DNA from: a virus
Strand: one strand, 5' to 3'
Length of the DNA stretch: 64,000 nt
IMG/VR virus record: IMGVR_UViG_3300032116_000031
Span: 62,001 to 126,000 of that record
The translations under genes and the position numbers were made by a program. The notes under the pieces are model-generated. The model ran no database searches. It was not told the origin of the DNA and saw nothing but the letters and a program-made list of their open reading frames with translations. Of this stretch, positions 42,973 through 51,935 are shown piece after piece (positions within the stretch are counted from its first letter, which is position 1; each line of letters begins with the position of its first letter).

Positions 42973-45900
42973 ATGATTTCATTCTTTAAAAAAGTAGATC
43001 GCACTGCGATACCTGACAATTCTGTAAATTTAGACGATGTTTTTAACGAAATTAAAAACCCTGAATTCAAAAAACTAATCGAATTAGCTAGAAAAAGCGG
43101 CAAAAGTACGCCAACCAATTTCAACAGTGGAACTTATTATTTAGACTATGATGAATATCATAAAATACTCAAATACGATTATATCGTAAAAGAGTTAAAT
43201 GATATTATCGACAACACCTTATTAGATGTAGTATATTACTCTGAAAGATTATCTGCTCAAGACATTAAAAAATCCCTAACCAACTTAGGGGTTAAGTATT
43301 CCGATTGCGTAAAAATCGAGGACTTCTATTCATTCTTTGAATACAAGAATTATAATGTAGCTTTCATTTGCTTAGTCTGGGGCGGATTTGATACTATTAA
43401 ACAAGAGAAGACAGGCCAAAAAGGTGAATTTAAAGTCACCATCAGAAACATGTATAACTTTATTAAATCAGCAAAAACTCCAGTAGTTACTTGGAACGCT
43501 GACTTTGATAATAAAAGGTCACTTAAAAATATCAAAAGCCTTTCTGGATACATCTATATGGATGTAGATGATTTCAGTGTTATCAGCCAAGCAGAGGTTC
43601 GTAGAATCTTAACAGATAATGCCTTAGACTTCGTAAAAGCTGTTTGGGATTCATTTGGCGGCAACGGTATCGGTTTCTTGGTTAAAGTAGATAACCTGAC
43701 CGTAGACAATTTCAAATGGACATGGACATCTGTTGTTAAAAAGTTCGATGGAATCAATATCAAAATTGATAAGGCCACAAAAGATATTACCAGAATCAAT
43801 GTTTTATCGTACGATGAAAATATATTCATCAGGGAAAACTGTAATAGTATTTTAGCAATAGAAGAAAAGCCACAAGATCAACTTTCAATAAAAGTATCCC
43901 CGCTAACAGACGAGTTTAAAAATGATGTTTTAGAGCAAAGTGTATCTAACCTATACTTTGATGAATCTTTTTTTAATACTTATGAAGATAGATTAGCTTA
44001 TAGATTTTACCAAGTGTTATTCTCAAAAACAAATCATATTGGGATAACATTAGATGAAACCTTTGCTTTCCTATTAAAGTATGAGAAAGACTATCCGAAC
44101 ATTCTTAACAATAAGAAATATAGCCGAAACGAAATTTACAGTATTGGTAAGAACCAATATGATAGTTACGCCGATCAATTTGGTACAGTTACAGTAGAAA
44201 CAAATCATCACCTTTCAAAGGATTATATTTTAGTAAACATTTACAAAGAATATTCTGGTGATGTTAAATTGAAGCTACACGACATATTAGAAAAAGCTAT
44301 CTTAAAAGAAAGCAATGATATGCAAGCCGCTTTGGTTTATCTTATCTTAAACGCTAAGAGAACAGGTATCCTTATGAAGGATCTTAGTTCTTTTATTGAG
44401 AAAAAGTATGGTTACAATCCAGAGAATACTATTAAGATTAAGAAAATCTACACTAATTCAAAATATCCTTTTGGTATCGTAGCTAAATTGAAGCCAACTG
44501 TTATCCAAGAAAGAAGACAGAAGTTCATAGAGAAAGCAGAAGCAGAGAATAAAAAAGTAATCATATCTGAAAGCCTGAATTTTGCTGAACAAACAAAAAT
44601 CGTAACAGAACTATTCAATAAGATTTTTGGTCAAACCAGACTTACAGATAAGAACATCATATTCTTGGTAAAAACATATTTCAAGGAATGTAATTCCTTT
44701 GGGATTTCCCTTATAACTGCAAGAGAGTACTTAAATAGTAATGCTAACTTTCATTCTATTGAACGGTACTCTAACCACTATGGAAATGATATATACGAAA
44801 TGTATAAGGTGTTCTTTGGGTTGAGAATTATTACTTTAGTTGAAGATAAAAAAAAAATTAATAATTTAAGTCAACTTAAAAACGATCAAAAACTAAGCGA
44901 TATAAACCTATCGTTGGATGACAATACAATTTTGTGGGCTGATACAGGTATGGGTAAGACTACTTGGGCCTGCACCGAAGTAGAAGGTAAAAAAATCATA
45001 TTGGTTCCAACGATAGGTGCTCTTAAAAATATAGAACACAAATATAAAGCAGCTTCATTCTATGAAACGAACAAAAATGTTTCAGAGAAAGATCAATTAA
45101 TTGTATGCACATACTCTTCAGCTCCAACCCTATTCAAAACAATTAAGAGCTGGAAAGGTGGCTTGAAAGAGTATATTTTGATTGTCGACGAACAACATAA
45201 TTTTGCAGTTTCATCTTCTAAAAATTATAGGAATAAAGAATTAAATTATGTTTTAGATAACATTGATTCTTTTAAGAAGCGCATTTTTATGACAGGAACT
45301 TATTTTCCAGTTGAACACCCATCATTAAAAGAATTTAAAATTCATAGGGTTAAATGGGAAGATAAGAAAGTTAAGAATGCTACTGTGGTATTTTATGAAA
45401 ATAAAATCAAAGCAATCGAAAGCCGTTTAGTCAGAGGTAAGAAAAATATCATTTATCTCCAAGACAAACGTATGGATAAAGAGTTAGGTAAGTTAATAAC
45501 CCACCTTAAAAGTAATAATTGGGATAAAATCCATTTATTGAATTCCAACCAAAAGAAGGAGAACCATTTTAAGGATTTATTGACAACTGAATACCTACAA
45601 GAAGATGCTGAAATAATTATCACAACTTCAATCACAATTGAAGCTATCAACATTTTAAATAAAGACGTTGAAACAATTCACTTCATGACATTTGAAAACC
45701 CTAGGCTGATGGAGCAGATGGTTAATAGAATGCGTGAAAAATTACCCAGCAACATTTTTATTTATAAGAAAATTAAAACAGATAAATTACAAATAGAAGA
45801 ATCATTTAATGCTATTGCCAAACAAAAAGCAATAATATCTAATGCCGAATCTTTATTGAATTATTTGTCTAACCCAAAACAAAAGAAGATTAATAGCTAC

Positions 45901-47076
45901 GATGAAGTTGCCGCTCAAAAGTTGTTTGCTAATCAAATTTTCGAGAACTCTTCTATTTTTAAGGTTAATGAAAATCTTAATGTTTGGGAAATAGATTATT
46001 TGTCTATTGCAAATAAAGTTTTCAATGAGGAAACAAAGCACTCTAAAAATAATTTTGATTACTTCAAAAGTATTTTAAATGAATACGGTTGGGAATTCAA
46101 TCCTGAACAGGTAGATCTTTTAAAGATGACCGCAAAAGATAAGAAGGTTATTAAAGAAGAAAAAGAAAAAAGATCAGCAGAAATGTTGGAATATTCCTTG
46201 GATGTGCTTAACTTTGTGTCTCAATCGGATATTGATTCATTGAAGAAAGAAGTAGATAATAAAAACACATTTGATAATAAGAAGTATCCTGATATTGAAT
46301 GGAATATTAGAATTAAGGTTCTTAAATTATCTAAATATATGTCTTTTAATGAATCTTGTAAGCTGGTTAATATCTTAATTTCTGAATACGATAATTCTGA
46401 TATTAAGTTTAACAAAGCGATGAGGGAAGTAGCTGTTAAAATAGCTCGAGAAAGTGGAGTGTTCAATAATAATTTAGATTTTAATACTCCTTTTAGTAAA
46501 GCTATATTGAGGGATTATTTTAATATCAAGAAAAAGAATATTGTTCTTTCTAATCAAGATGTTATTTCCTTATTCAATAAGCGTAAGAATCTTTTGGATG
46601 TGGTGGACGGCGAAATGGATGCCTTCAAAATTCTAAGAAAGTATTTTGAAATCAAATCTATTCTGCATAAAGGTGAAATAAAATTCAAGCTGGGTGGATT
46701 GAATGTTTCAAATGATGTATCTAAATTCACAGCCGAATTTTATGAATGGATTAAAGAAATACATTCCGAGCAGAAGATTTTAACTTCAATTGAAATAGCA
46801 AATCAAATCAATCTTATTCGATCTAAATTGCCATTTCTTTCTAAGTTTAAATTGTCGAACAAGCAAGCATTAGCTCTATTGGAGGATTACGTTACAATTA
46901 AAAAGACAACAAAAAAATCCGAAGGTAAAATAGTGACATCGTATAAGGTTATTGATTTGGAACCAAAGATGACAAAAGGCATTGAGGTTAAAATAAATCA
47001 AAAAATTATAATCAATAATTTAAACGAAATTCAAGAAATAGAAGAGTTCACTCAAAAAATAACAGCTAATCAATAG
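42973..47076 (+). CDS. VirE_N-like AEP primase domain fused to SF2 helicase
   Basis: 1367 residues. The N-terminal part carries a VirE_N/BT4734-like pattern: GYIYMDVDDFS (D197, D199), SFGGNGIGFLVKV (the SpSG.G..v strand) and INIKIDKATKDITRINVLSYD, as in primases of Bacteroidota mobile elements. The central part is an SF2-type helicase: Walker A ADTGMGKTT (K662), LIVDEQHNF (DEQH, 739-742), FMTGTYFP, and QMVNRMREK (motif VI). The last 400 residues are unassigned and helical. It probably primes and unwinds at the origin or fork; the primase active site residues have not been proven. It is transcribed rightward with the UvrD-like gene 53 bases downstream. Confidence 0.78.
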   Translation: MISFFKKVDRTAIPDNSVNLDDVFNEIKNPEFKKLIELARKSGKSTPTNFNSGTYYLDYDEYHKILKYDYIVKELNDIIDNTLLDVVYYSERLSAQDIKKSLTNLGVKYSDCVKIEDFYSFFEYKNYNVAFICLVWGGFDTIKQEKTGQKGEFKVTIRNMYNFIKSAKTPVVTWNADFDNKRSLKNIKSLSGYIYMDVDDFSVISQAEVRRILTDNALDFVKAVWDSFGGNGIGFLVKVDNLTVDNFKWTWTSVVKKFDGINIKIDKATKDITRINVLSYDENIFIRENCNSILAIEEKPQDQLSIKVSPLTDEFKNDVLEQSVSNLYFDESFFNTYEDRLAYRFYQVLFSKTNHIGITLDETFAFLLKYEKDYPNILNNKKYSRNEIYSIGKNQYDSYADQFGTVTVETNHHLSKDYILVNIYKEYSGDVKLKLHDILEKAILKESNDMQAALVYLILNAKRTGILMKDLSSFIEKKYGYNPENTIKIKKIYTNSKYPFGIVAKLKPTVIQERRQKFIEKAEAENKKVIISESLNFAEQTKIVTELFNKIFGQTRLTDKNIIFLVKTYFKECNSFGISLITAREYLNSNANFHSIERYSNHYGNDIYEMYKVFFGLRIITLVEDKKKINNLSQLKNDQKLSDINLSLDDNTILWADTGMGKTTWACTEVEGKKIILVPTIGALKNIEHKYKAASFYETNKNVSEKDQLIVCTYSSAPTLFKTIKSWKGGLKEYILIVDEQHNFAVSSSKNYRNKELNYVLDNIDSFKKRIFMTGTYFPVEHPSLKEFKIHRVKWEDKKVKNATVVFYENKIKAIESRLVRGKKNIIYLQDKRMDKELGKLITHLKSNNWDKIHLLNSNQKKENHFKDLLTTEYLQEDAEIIITTSITIEAINILNKDVETIHFMTFENPRLMEQMVNRMREKLPSNIFIYKKIKTDKLQIEESFNAIAKQKAIISNAESLLNYLSNPKQKKINSYDEVAAQKLFANQIFENSSIFKVNENLNVWEIDYLSIANKVFNEETKHSKNNFDYFKSILNEYGWEFNPEQVDLLKMTAKDKKVIKEEKEKRSAEMLEYSLDVLNFVSQSDIDSLKKEVDNKNTFDNKKYPDIEWNIRIKVLKLSKYMSFNESCKLVNILISEYDNSDIKFNKAMREVAVKIARESGVFNNNLDFNTPFSKAILRDYFNIKKKNIVLSNQDVISLFNKRKNLLDVVDGEMDAFKILRKYFEIKSILHKGEIKFKLGGLNVSNDVSKFTAEFYEWIKEIHSEQKILTSIEIANQINLIRSKLPFLSKFKLSNKQALALLEDYVTIKKTTKKSEGKIVTSYKVIDLEPKMTKGIEVKINQKIIINNLNEIQEIEEFTQKITANQ

Positions 47077-47128
47077 AATTAAAAAGTAATAGTTACAAAT
47101 AAATTTTAACATTTTTTAAAAAAGTATT

Positions 47129-48607
47129 ATGGATTTCAAACCTAGTATATACCAAGAACAAATTTTTGAAACTTGGCAAAACACAGACAAGAATATTTTG
47201 GTTGAAGCTGTTGCGGGTAGTGGTAAAACAACTACCATCATTGAATTGATGAAGCGAACAGATGCAAGCAAAATTGGAATGTATGTGGCGTTCAACAAAC
47301 ACATTGTTGAGGAAATTAAAGCCAAGAATCCGCCGTCCAACTTCACAATAGGAACCTTACATAGCAGAGGTTATCAATCTATTGCAATGAATCATAGAGG
47401 TTCATTGAAATTAGATGATTGGAAAACATTCAAATTGCTTAAACCATTAACAGCTAATTGGAAGAACGTACCGAAGAAAAAGATTAATGCTAAAATATAC
47501 AACTTAACAGAGTTCTACAACTATTATAGGTTAACACATCAAAAAGACTTGTCTAATTTTGATCAGATGATTAAAAAATATGACCTGTCTTTGGATGCAA
47601 CAGATATTCCTAAAATACAGGAGATGCTTAGTCACATCGACCTGTATAATTCAAGGCATAATTTCCATAAAGAATTTATGATTGATTTTGTGGATATGAT
47701 GTATCTACCAGTTCATTTGAATTTGTTTATCAAAACGGTAGATGTTCTGATGGTAGATGAAGCACAGGATCTTTCCGCCGTCCAACACGAATTCATCAAT
47801 AAAATGATGAAAAAAGACAGTAGAATAATCGTTGTAGGTGATCCACATCAGGCTATATATGGTTTTTCTGGTAGCGATGTAGATAGCTGGGATAAATTTA
47901 AAAGCTTGGAAAATAGCGTCCAATTACCTCTATCTTATTGTTACAGGTGCGGCAAGAAAATCGTGGAACTATCTAATAAAATATACGACATCATGGAATC
48001 CCCAGATTGGATGCACGATGGAGAAGTAGTTGAAGAAGGTAATTTGTTGTATGTTAAAACAGGTGATTTCATCCTGTGTAGAAATACTAAACCCCTAGTA
48101 GAATTATATTTCAATTTGTTAACCTTAGAAAAACCTTGTTACATTAAAGGGAGTGATATAGGTAAGGGATTAGTTAAAGTGCTGGATGAATATAAGAATC
48201 TTTCAAGTAAAGATACTGTAACAGCAATGCACAAAGAACTAAATTCAATCTATAAATTGCTAATATCTAATGGCATACAACAACCACAAAAACATCAAAA
48301 GTATCTCAACTACGCTGAAAAGATTGAAATTATAACATTGTTTTCAGAGAAGTATGAAAAAACTATTGAAGTGATTAAAGCAATAGAAAACATATTTAAA
48401 GAAGATGGTGAAGGTATTATTCTATCGACTATACACAAAGCAAAAGGATTAGAAAGCGATATTGTATATCTTTACTTACCTCACCTGCTTCCTTCTAAAT
48501 ACGCCAAAATGCCTTGGGAATTGCAACAAGAAGATAACCTTTATTATGTAGCAGTGACCAGAGCAAAAAAGAAGCTGATAATAGTTAAAGAAGTATTTAC
48601 ATTATAA
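47129..48607 (+). CDS. UvrD/Rep-like SF1 DNA helicase
   Basis: 492 residues. All SF1A motifs are present: Q-like YQEQIFETW, Walker A AVAGSGKTTT (K33), IGTLHSRGY (Ia), MVDEAQDLS (II), VVGDPHQAIYGFSG (III), LSYCYRCGKKI (IV), STIHKAKGLESD (V) and YVAVTRAKKKL (VI). It is shorter than UvrD and has compact 1B/2B domains, similar to Dda-type phage helicases. It probably serves in origin firing or recombination. It ends at a strong terminator. Two TGGACGGCG words (47331 and 47776) lie in it. Confidence 0.93.
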   Translation: MDFKPSIYQEQIFETWQNTDKNILVEAVAGSGKTTTIIELMKRTDASKIGMYVAFNKHIVEEIKAKNPPSNFTIGTLHSRGYQSIAMNHRGSLKLDDWKTFKLLKPLTANWKNVPKKKINAKIYNLTEFYNYYRLTHQKDLSNFDQMIKKYDLSLDATDIPKIQEMLSHIDLYNSRHNFHKEFMIDFVDMMYLPVHLNLFIKTVDVLMVDEAQDLSAVQHEFINKMMKKDSRIIVVGDPHQAIYGFSGSDVDSWDKFKSLENSVQLPLSYCYRCGKKIVELSNKIYDIMESPDWMHDGEVVEEGNLLYVKTGDFILCRNTKPLVELYFNLLTLEKPCYIKGSDIGKGLVKVLDEYKNLSSKDTVTAMHKELNSIYKLLISNGIQQPQKHQKYLNYAEKIEIITLFSEKYEKTIEVIKAIENIFKEDGEGIILSTIHKAKGLESDIVYLYLPHLLPSKYAKMPWELQQEDNLYYVAVTRAKKKLIIVKEVFTL

Positions 48608-48608
48608 C

Positions 48609-48644
48609 AAAAAAACGCAAGCAAAATCTGCTTGCGTTTTTTTT
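48609..48644. terminator. Bidirectional intrinsic terminator
   Basis: CGCAAGCA (48616-48623) pairs with TGCTTGCG (48629-48636) around a 5-base loop, flanked by an A run on the left and eight T residues on the right. It lies between the convergent stops at 48607 and 48651. Confidence 0.9.
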
Positions 48645-48650
48645 ATGATT

Positions 48651-50039
48651 TTATTTAGTTATTATAAAACCACTAACATCACATACAGTTTTAACATCTT
48701 CTTCTGTAAATTCATGTTTGTTAATCTGATTTGAACAATAAAAAGAATTAGCAGATTTCGGAGCACCTTCAAGAGAAGTTAAATTACAACCACTGCAATC
48801 TATAATTCCAACTTTTTCAGGTGATTTTTTTAAAGAGGTTATGTTCGAGTTATTTTTTAAAATAAATAATCTAACATATTCAGTTGGAGCTCCATCAAGT
48901 GAGTTTAAATCACAACGATTACAAAAATAATCTTTAGCTCTCTTTGGCCCCCATTTTAGAGAAGATAATTGCCGATTATATGAACATTTAAACTCACCGC
49001 CCACTTCACTTGGGCAATTTTTTAATGAAAGTAATTTATTGTGACTGACATCAAAATTACCTTTAACCTCACCAAATTTTATTGGTATTTCTATTAATCC
49101 TTTGTCAGATAAATCAACGTCGCCATTAACATCCACAGTACCATCTTCATTAATAGTATAATTTTTAATTTTAAAATATTCTAATATTCTTTCAGGTGGC
49201 ACGTCTTTCGAATTAGAAGACTTAAATTGCTTGCCAGCATCAGCATATAATTTTTCATCTAATCTAAATACCCCTGTTTTTTCTTCTTGGGCTTTGTCAA
49301 GGACATTAACTAATGTTTTAACATATTCGGGATTATCTTTACCGTATTTAACCTTATTGTGTTCGATACCATACAATACTTCATCCTTATTATCTAGTTC
49401 CAAGTAAGGCTTAATTAAAATCCTTCCTATGGGATTTTTAATATTCTTATCTGTTGGATTGACAAGAAATGAAACCAATGTCCCTAATTTAATATCAATA
49501 GGTACAAAATGTTTATTAACTCCACCTCTTAAGTTCATACAAGAAAAATCCCATTTTCTATCAGTTGTCATCCCACCCAAATCATAAGGGGACTTGCTAA
49601 TAACCATGATGTAATCTTCAGCGACGGCGCTTTCAGATTTTGCACTGTCATAATCATTCAGCTTATCAACAGATTTCAAAAGCTCGTAGTTTCTCTGGAG
49701 CTTTGAAGCCGTTGGATCATTCTTTCCCAATATACTTAACACCTTTACAATCTTAACATTGTTTTTATCCCCCATCTTTCTTACCAAGCCACCCTTATAA
49801 TCCACAATCTCATAGTTATTTGCTTTAAGATACCTGTGGAGTTTATCCTCCAATGGAGATGCGGATATTTCAAAGAACAATCTGTCACCATTTCTATTGG
49901 TGCTATCCGCTTGGGATTTTAGTTTATCCCAGATGCCCCCAATACGCTTCATTGCTAAATCTCGACCTACTTGCATAAGCTCTCTAAACTCCGATGGTTT
50001 AAGTGCCTCGAAAAGATAATTATCAACGATTATTTTCAT
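48651..50039 (-). CDS. Protein with MKIIV leader and C-terminal leucine-rich repeats
   Basis: 462 residues. Leader MKIIVDNYLFEAL is followed by EFRELMQVGRDLAMKR and a 250-residue region that is not recognised (LFFEISASPLEDKLHRYL, MVISKSPYDLGGMTTDRKW, INLKLGTLVSF-like). The last 130 residues are phage-type leucine-rich repeats, each about 20 long: VDLSDKGLIEIPIKFGEV, NFDVSHNKLLSLKNCPSEV, CDLNSLDGAPTEY, CNLTSLEGAPKSA. These usually mediate protein contacts. The middle region may be an enzyme or nuclease; unknown. It lies 10 bases downstream of the neck-protein gene. Confidence 0.6.
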   Translation of the reverse strand: MKIIVDNYLFEALKPSEFRELMQVGRDLAMKRIGGIWDKLKSQADSTNRNGDRLFFEISASPLEDKLHRYLKANNYEIVDYKGGLVRKMGDKNNVKIVKVLSILGKNDPTASKLQRNYELLKSVDKLNDYDSAKSESAVAEDYIMVISKSPYDLGGMTTDRKWDFSCMNLRGGVNKHFVPIDIKLGTLVSFLVNPTDKNIKNPIGRILIKPYLELDNKDEVLYGIEHNKVKYGKDNPEYVKTLVNVLDKAQEEKTGVFRLDEKLYADAGKQFKSSNSKDVPPERILEYFKIKNYTINEDGTVDVNGDVDLSDKGLIEIPIKFGEVKGNFDVSHNKLLSLKNCPSEVGGEFKCSYNRQLSSLKWGPKRAKDYFCNRCDLNSLDGAPTEYVRLFILKNNSNITSLKKSPEKVGIIDCSGCNLTSLEGAPKSANSFYCSNQINKHEFTEEDVKTVCDVSGFIITK

Positions 50040-50049
50040 ATATTAAATT

Positions 50050-51189
50050 TTAAATCGCCCAAATACCATTTGGAACGAATTTTAGTGTTGTATTAAGATT
50101 TGTTGCTTCATTTGCTCTTCTTTCAAGCATTTTATCTGAACGTAATTCCAATAACCACTCTTGTAGTTCTAAAATTAACGCGCCTTTTTCTTCCTTGGCT
50201 TCTGCTAATAAGGTTTCATTATCCATGCTCACCTCTGCATTTGGAACCTTCAATGCGCCGCTGAATTTACCTCTTACTCTACCTAATGTTTCCTTCGATA
50301 AAGCTGTTAGGTATTTTCTCACCCATATTTTAGACATGTCGTTTAAATCACAGAAATCCAGTTTATTTAAAGGGACTTCGCTTGGGTATTTTATTATGTC
50401 ATCACATTCTTGAATACATTTGTTTTTAGCTTCAGCGTCCATATCTGTTGTATCGTAATAAAAATACCAAACCTTACATTTATAATTCTGTCTTCTAGCT
50501 CCGATTGTATTACCATTATTAGGTATTGAATATAAATGTAATAATTTGGTACCGTTTGGACCTGCTGTGATTGAATATGTCAAATCTGATTGTCTAAGCC
50601 TATTTTTTAACCCAGTATCCATAGCTCTTAACATAACATCAAAAGCAGGTGCAATGTAATAAGCGCTATTAAAAAATGCGCCATTACCCCATCCAGTGTA
50701 ATAAAAGCTGTCACCAAAGCCACCAATAGCTCCGAATGAGTTTTGATATGCTAATGATTGTGCCAAGGCTTGATCTATATCTGATGGTGTTTCCCACAAA
50801 ACTCTATTAACTAATCTACCTGCTGGTATTTCGTAAGTTTGGATACCTTCGATAACATCAATGTAATCTTTCTTCAATTCGTAATTGCCTCTACTTTGTA
50901 AACCAACTTGTTTGGAATATGCTATACTGAAGTCATATTCATAGTCTAGGCTTCTTGTAGTTAGCCCTAAACAGATGTCTGTTAAATTAGCAGGCTTACC
51001 TACTAGATTAGACCAACGTTCGCTTATGAGGTGTTTTTGAAGGTGTAGGACCAATTCTTCAACAGATAATTTAAGAAGAGTGCAAAATGCTTCTTCTGTT
51101 ATCTCTATTTTTCTTATCCCACCTCCTAATAAATGTTTAACATCTTCTATCAAACAAAGTTTTTCGGTATTTTCTATGCAATCTGCCAT
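50050..51189 (-). CDS. Neck protein (T4 gp13-like)
   Basis: 379 residues. The ordered segments ITEEAFCTLLKLSVEEL, YIDVIEGIQTYEIPAGRLV and, near residues 295-345, IWVRKYLTALSKETLGRVRG, ALKVPNAEVSMDNETLLAE and KGALILELQEWL, match the gp13-type connector of T4-like phages, including the KFSG/LKVP motif. It would sit between portal and tail. Upstream is the late-type ATTTATCTTTATATAAAT element. It is far from the tail cluster but on the same strand. Confidence 0.72.
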   Translation of the reverse strand: MADCIENTEKLCLIEDVKHLLGGGIRKIEITEEAFCTLLKLSVEELVLHLQKHLISERWSNLVGKPANLTDICLGLTTRSLDYEYDFSIAYSKQVGLQSRGNYELKKDYIDVIEGIQTYEIPAGRLVNRVLWETPSDIDQALAQSLAYQNSFGAIGGFGDSFYYTGWGNGAFFNSAYYIAPAFDVMLRAMDTGLKNRLRQSDLTYSITAGPNGTKLLHLYSIPNNGNTIGARRQNYKCKVWYFYYDTTDMDAEAKNKCIQECDDIIKYPSEVPLNKLDFCDLNDMSKIWVRKYLTALSKETLGRVRGKFSGALKVPNAEVSMDNETLLAEAKEEKGALILELQEWLLELRSDKMLERRANEATNLNTTLKFVPNGIWAI

Positions 51190-51195
51190 TTTTTT

Positions 51196-51219
51196 ATCTA
51201 TTTATATAAAGATAAATAT
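51196..51219 (-). promoter_or_regulatory. Late-type promoter element before the neck gene
   Basis: Leftward strand reads ATATTTATCTTTATATAAAT, within 30 bases of the ATG at 51189. It lies between the divergent neck gene and the gene starting at 51228. Confidence 0.4.
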
Positions 51220-51227
51220 AACTTAAT

Positions 51228-51935
51228 ATGCAAACATACTATAAATTAAATGATTTTTTAGAAGGGATGCGGAAGGATGTGGACGGCGAATTCTATTATG
51301 AAATAAAAAACGACGGAATTTATAAAATTGAATTCTCCCATGCAGGTAAAAAAGGAGGTAGCGTCTTTGAATATAAATTCTATCCAGAATTAAATAACAA
51401 ATTTAAAGAAGTAGAAGCCTTAGAAATTTACGATATTGATAAAGGGACGGAATTATTTATGGATTGGTTTTCAGAAAATAACCAAAATATAGAAATTATG
51501 ACCAAAGAAGAGGTGAAAAACTTTTTGGATAAGAATGTTATCGAGGAATCAAATTCTTGCTGGAAGAATCCAAAACAATTAGCAAAAGCAATTAAAAACG
51601 GCTTGGAAGTACCTAATTGTATCCCTGATGAAAAGTACGCCCTGAAAGAATCGAATTACTTTATCGGTAATAAGAAAAGAGAATTGAATAAAAAATATGA
51701 GAAGATAATGGATTGGTTGGAAGAAGTGGTCGAAAGTGGGGATAAAGATTACGCTGAAAAGATAATGAAGATAATTGAAAAGTGGAAGAAAAGCTATGAA
51801 GACAAAATAAGAAATGCTAAAAGCTATTTGAGAGAAAATAAAGATATTAAAATCCTTGACTTAAAAGAATATATAACAAAAAATGAAACTGCTAAAAACA
51901 AGATTAGCAGTTTCATTAAAAATTACGGCAATTAA
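51228..51935 (+). CDS. Hypothetical charged protein
   Basis: 235 residues, unrecognised. The first 80 residues look like an alpha/beta domain (FYYEIKNDGIYKIEF, VFEYKFYPELNNKFK); the rest is helical and highly charged (EKIMDWLEEVVESGDKDYAEK, RKSYEDKIRNAKSYLRE-like), possibly a coiled coil. It is the only rightward gene in a long leftward stretch. Its stop TAA shares the bases TTAA (51932-51935) with the convergent helicase gene. Confidence 0.6.
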   Translation: MQTYYKLNDFLEGMRKDVDGEFYYEIKNDGIYKIEFSHAGKKGGSVFEYKFYPELNNKFKEVEALEIYDIDKGTELFMDWFSENNQNIEIMTKEEVKNFLDKNVIEESNSCWKNPKQLAKAIKNGLEVPNCIPDEKYALKESNYFIGNKKRELNKKYEKIMDWLEEVVESGDKDYAEKIMKIIEKWKKSYEDKIRNAKSYLRENKDIKILDLKEYITKNETAKNKISSFIKNYGN

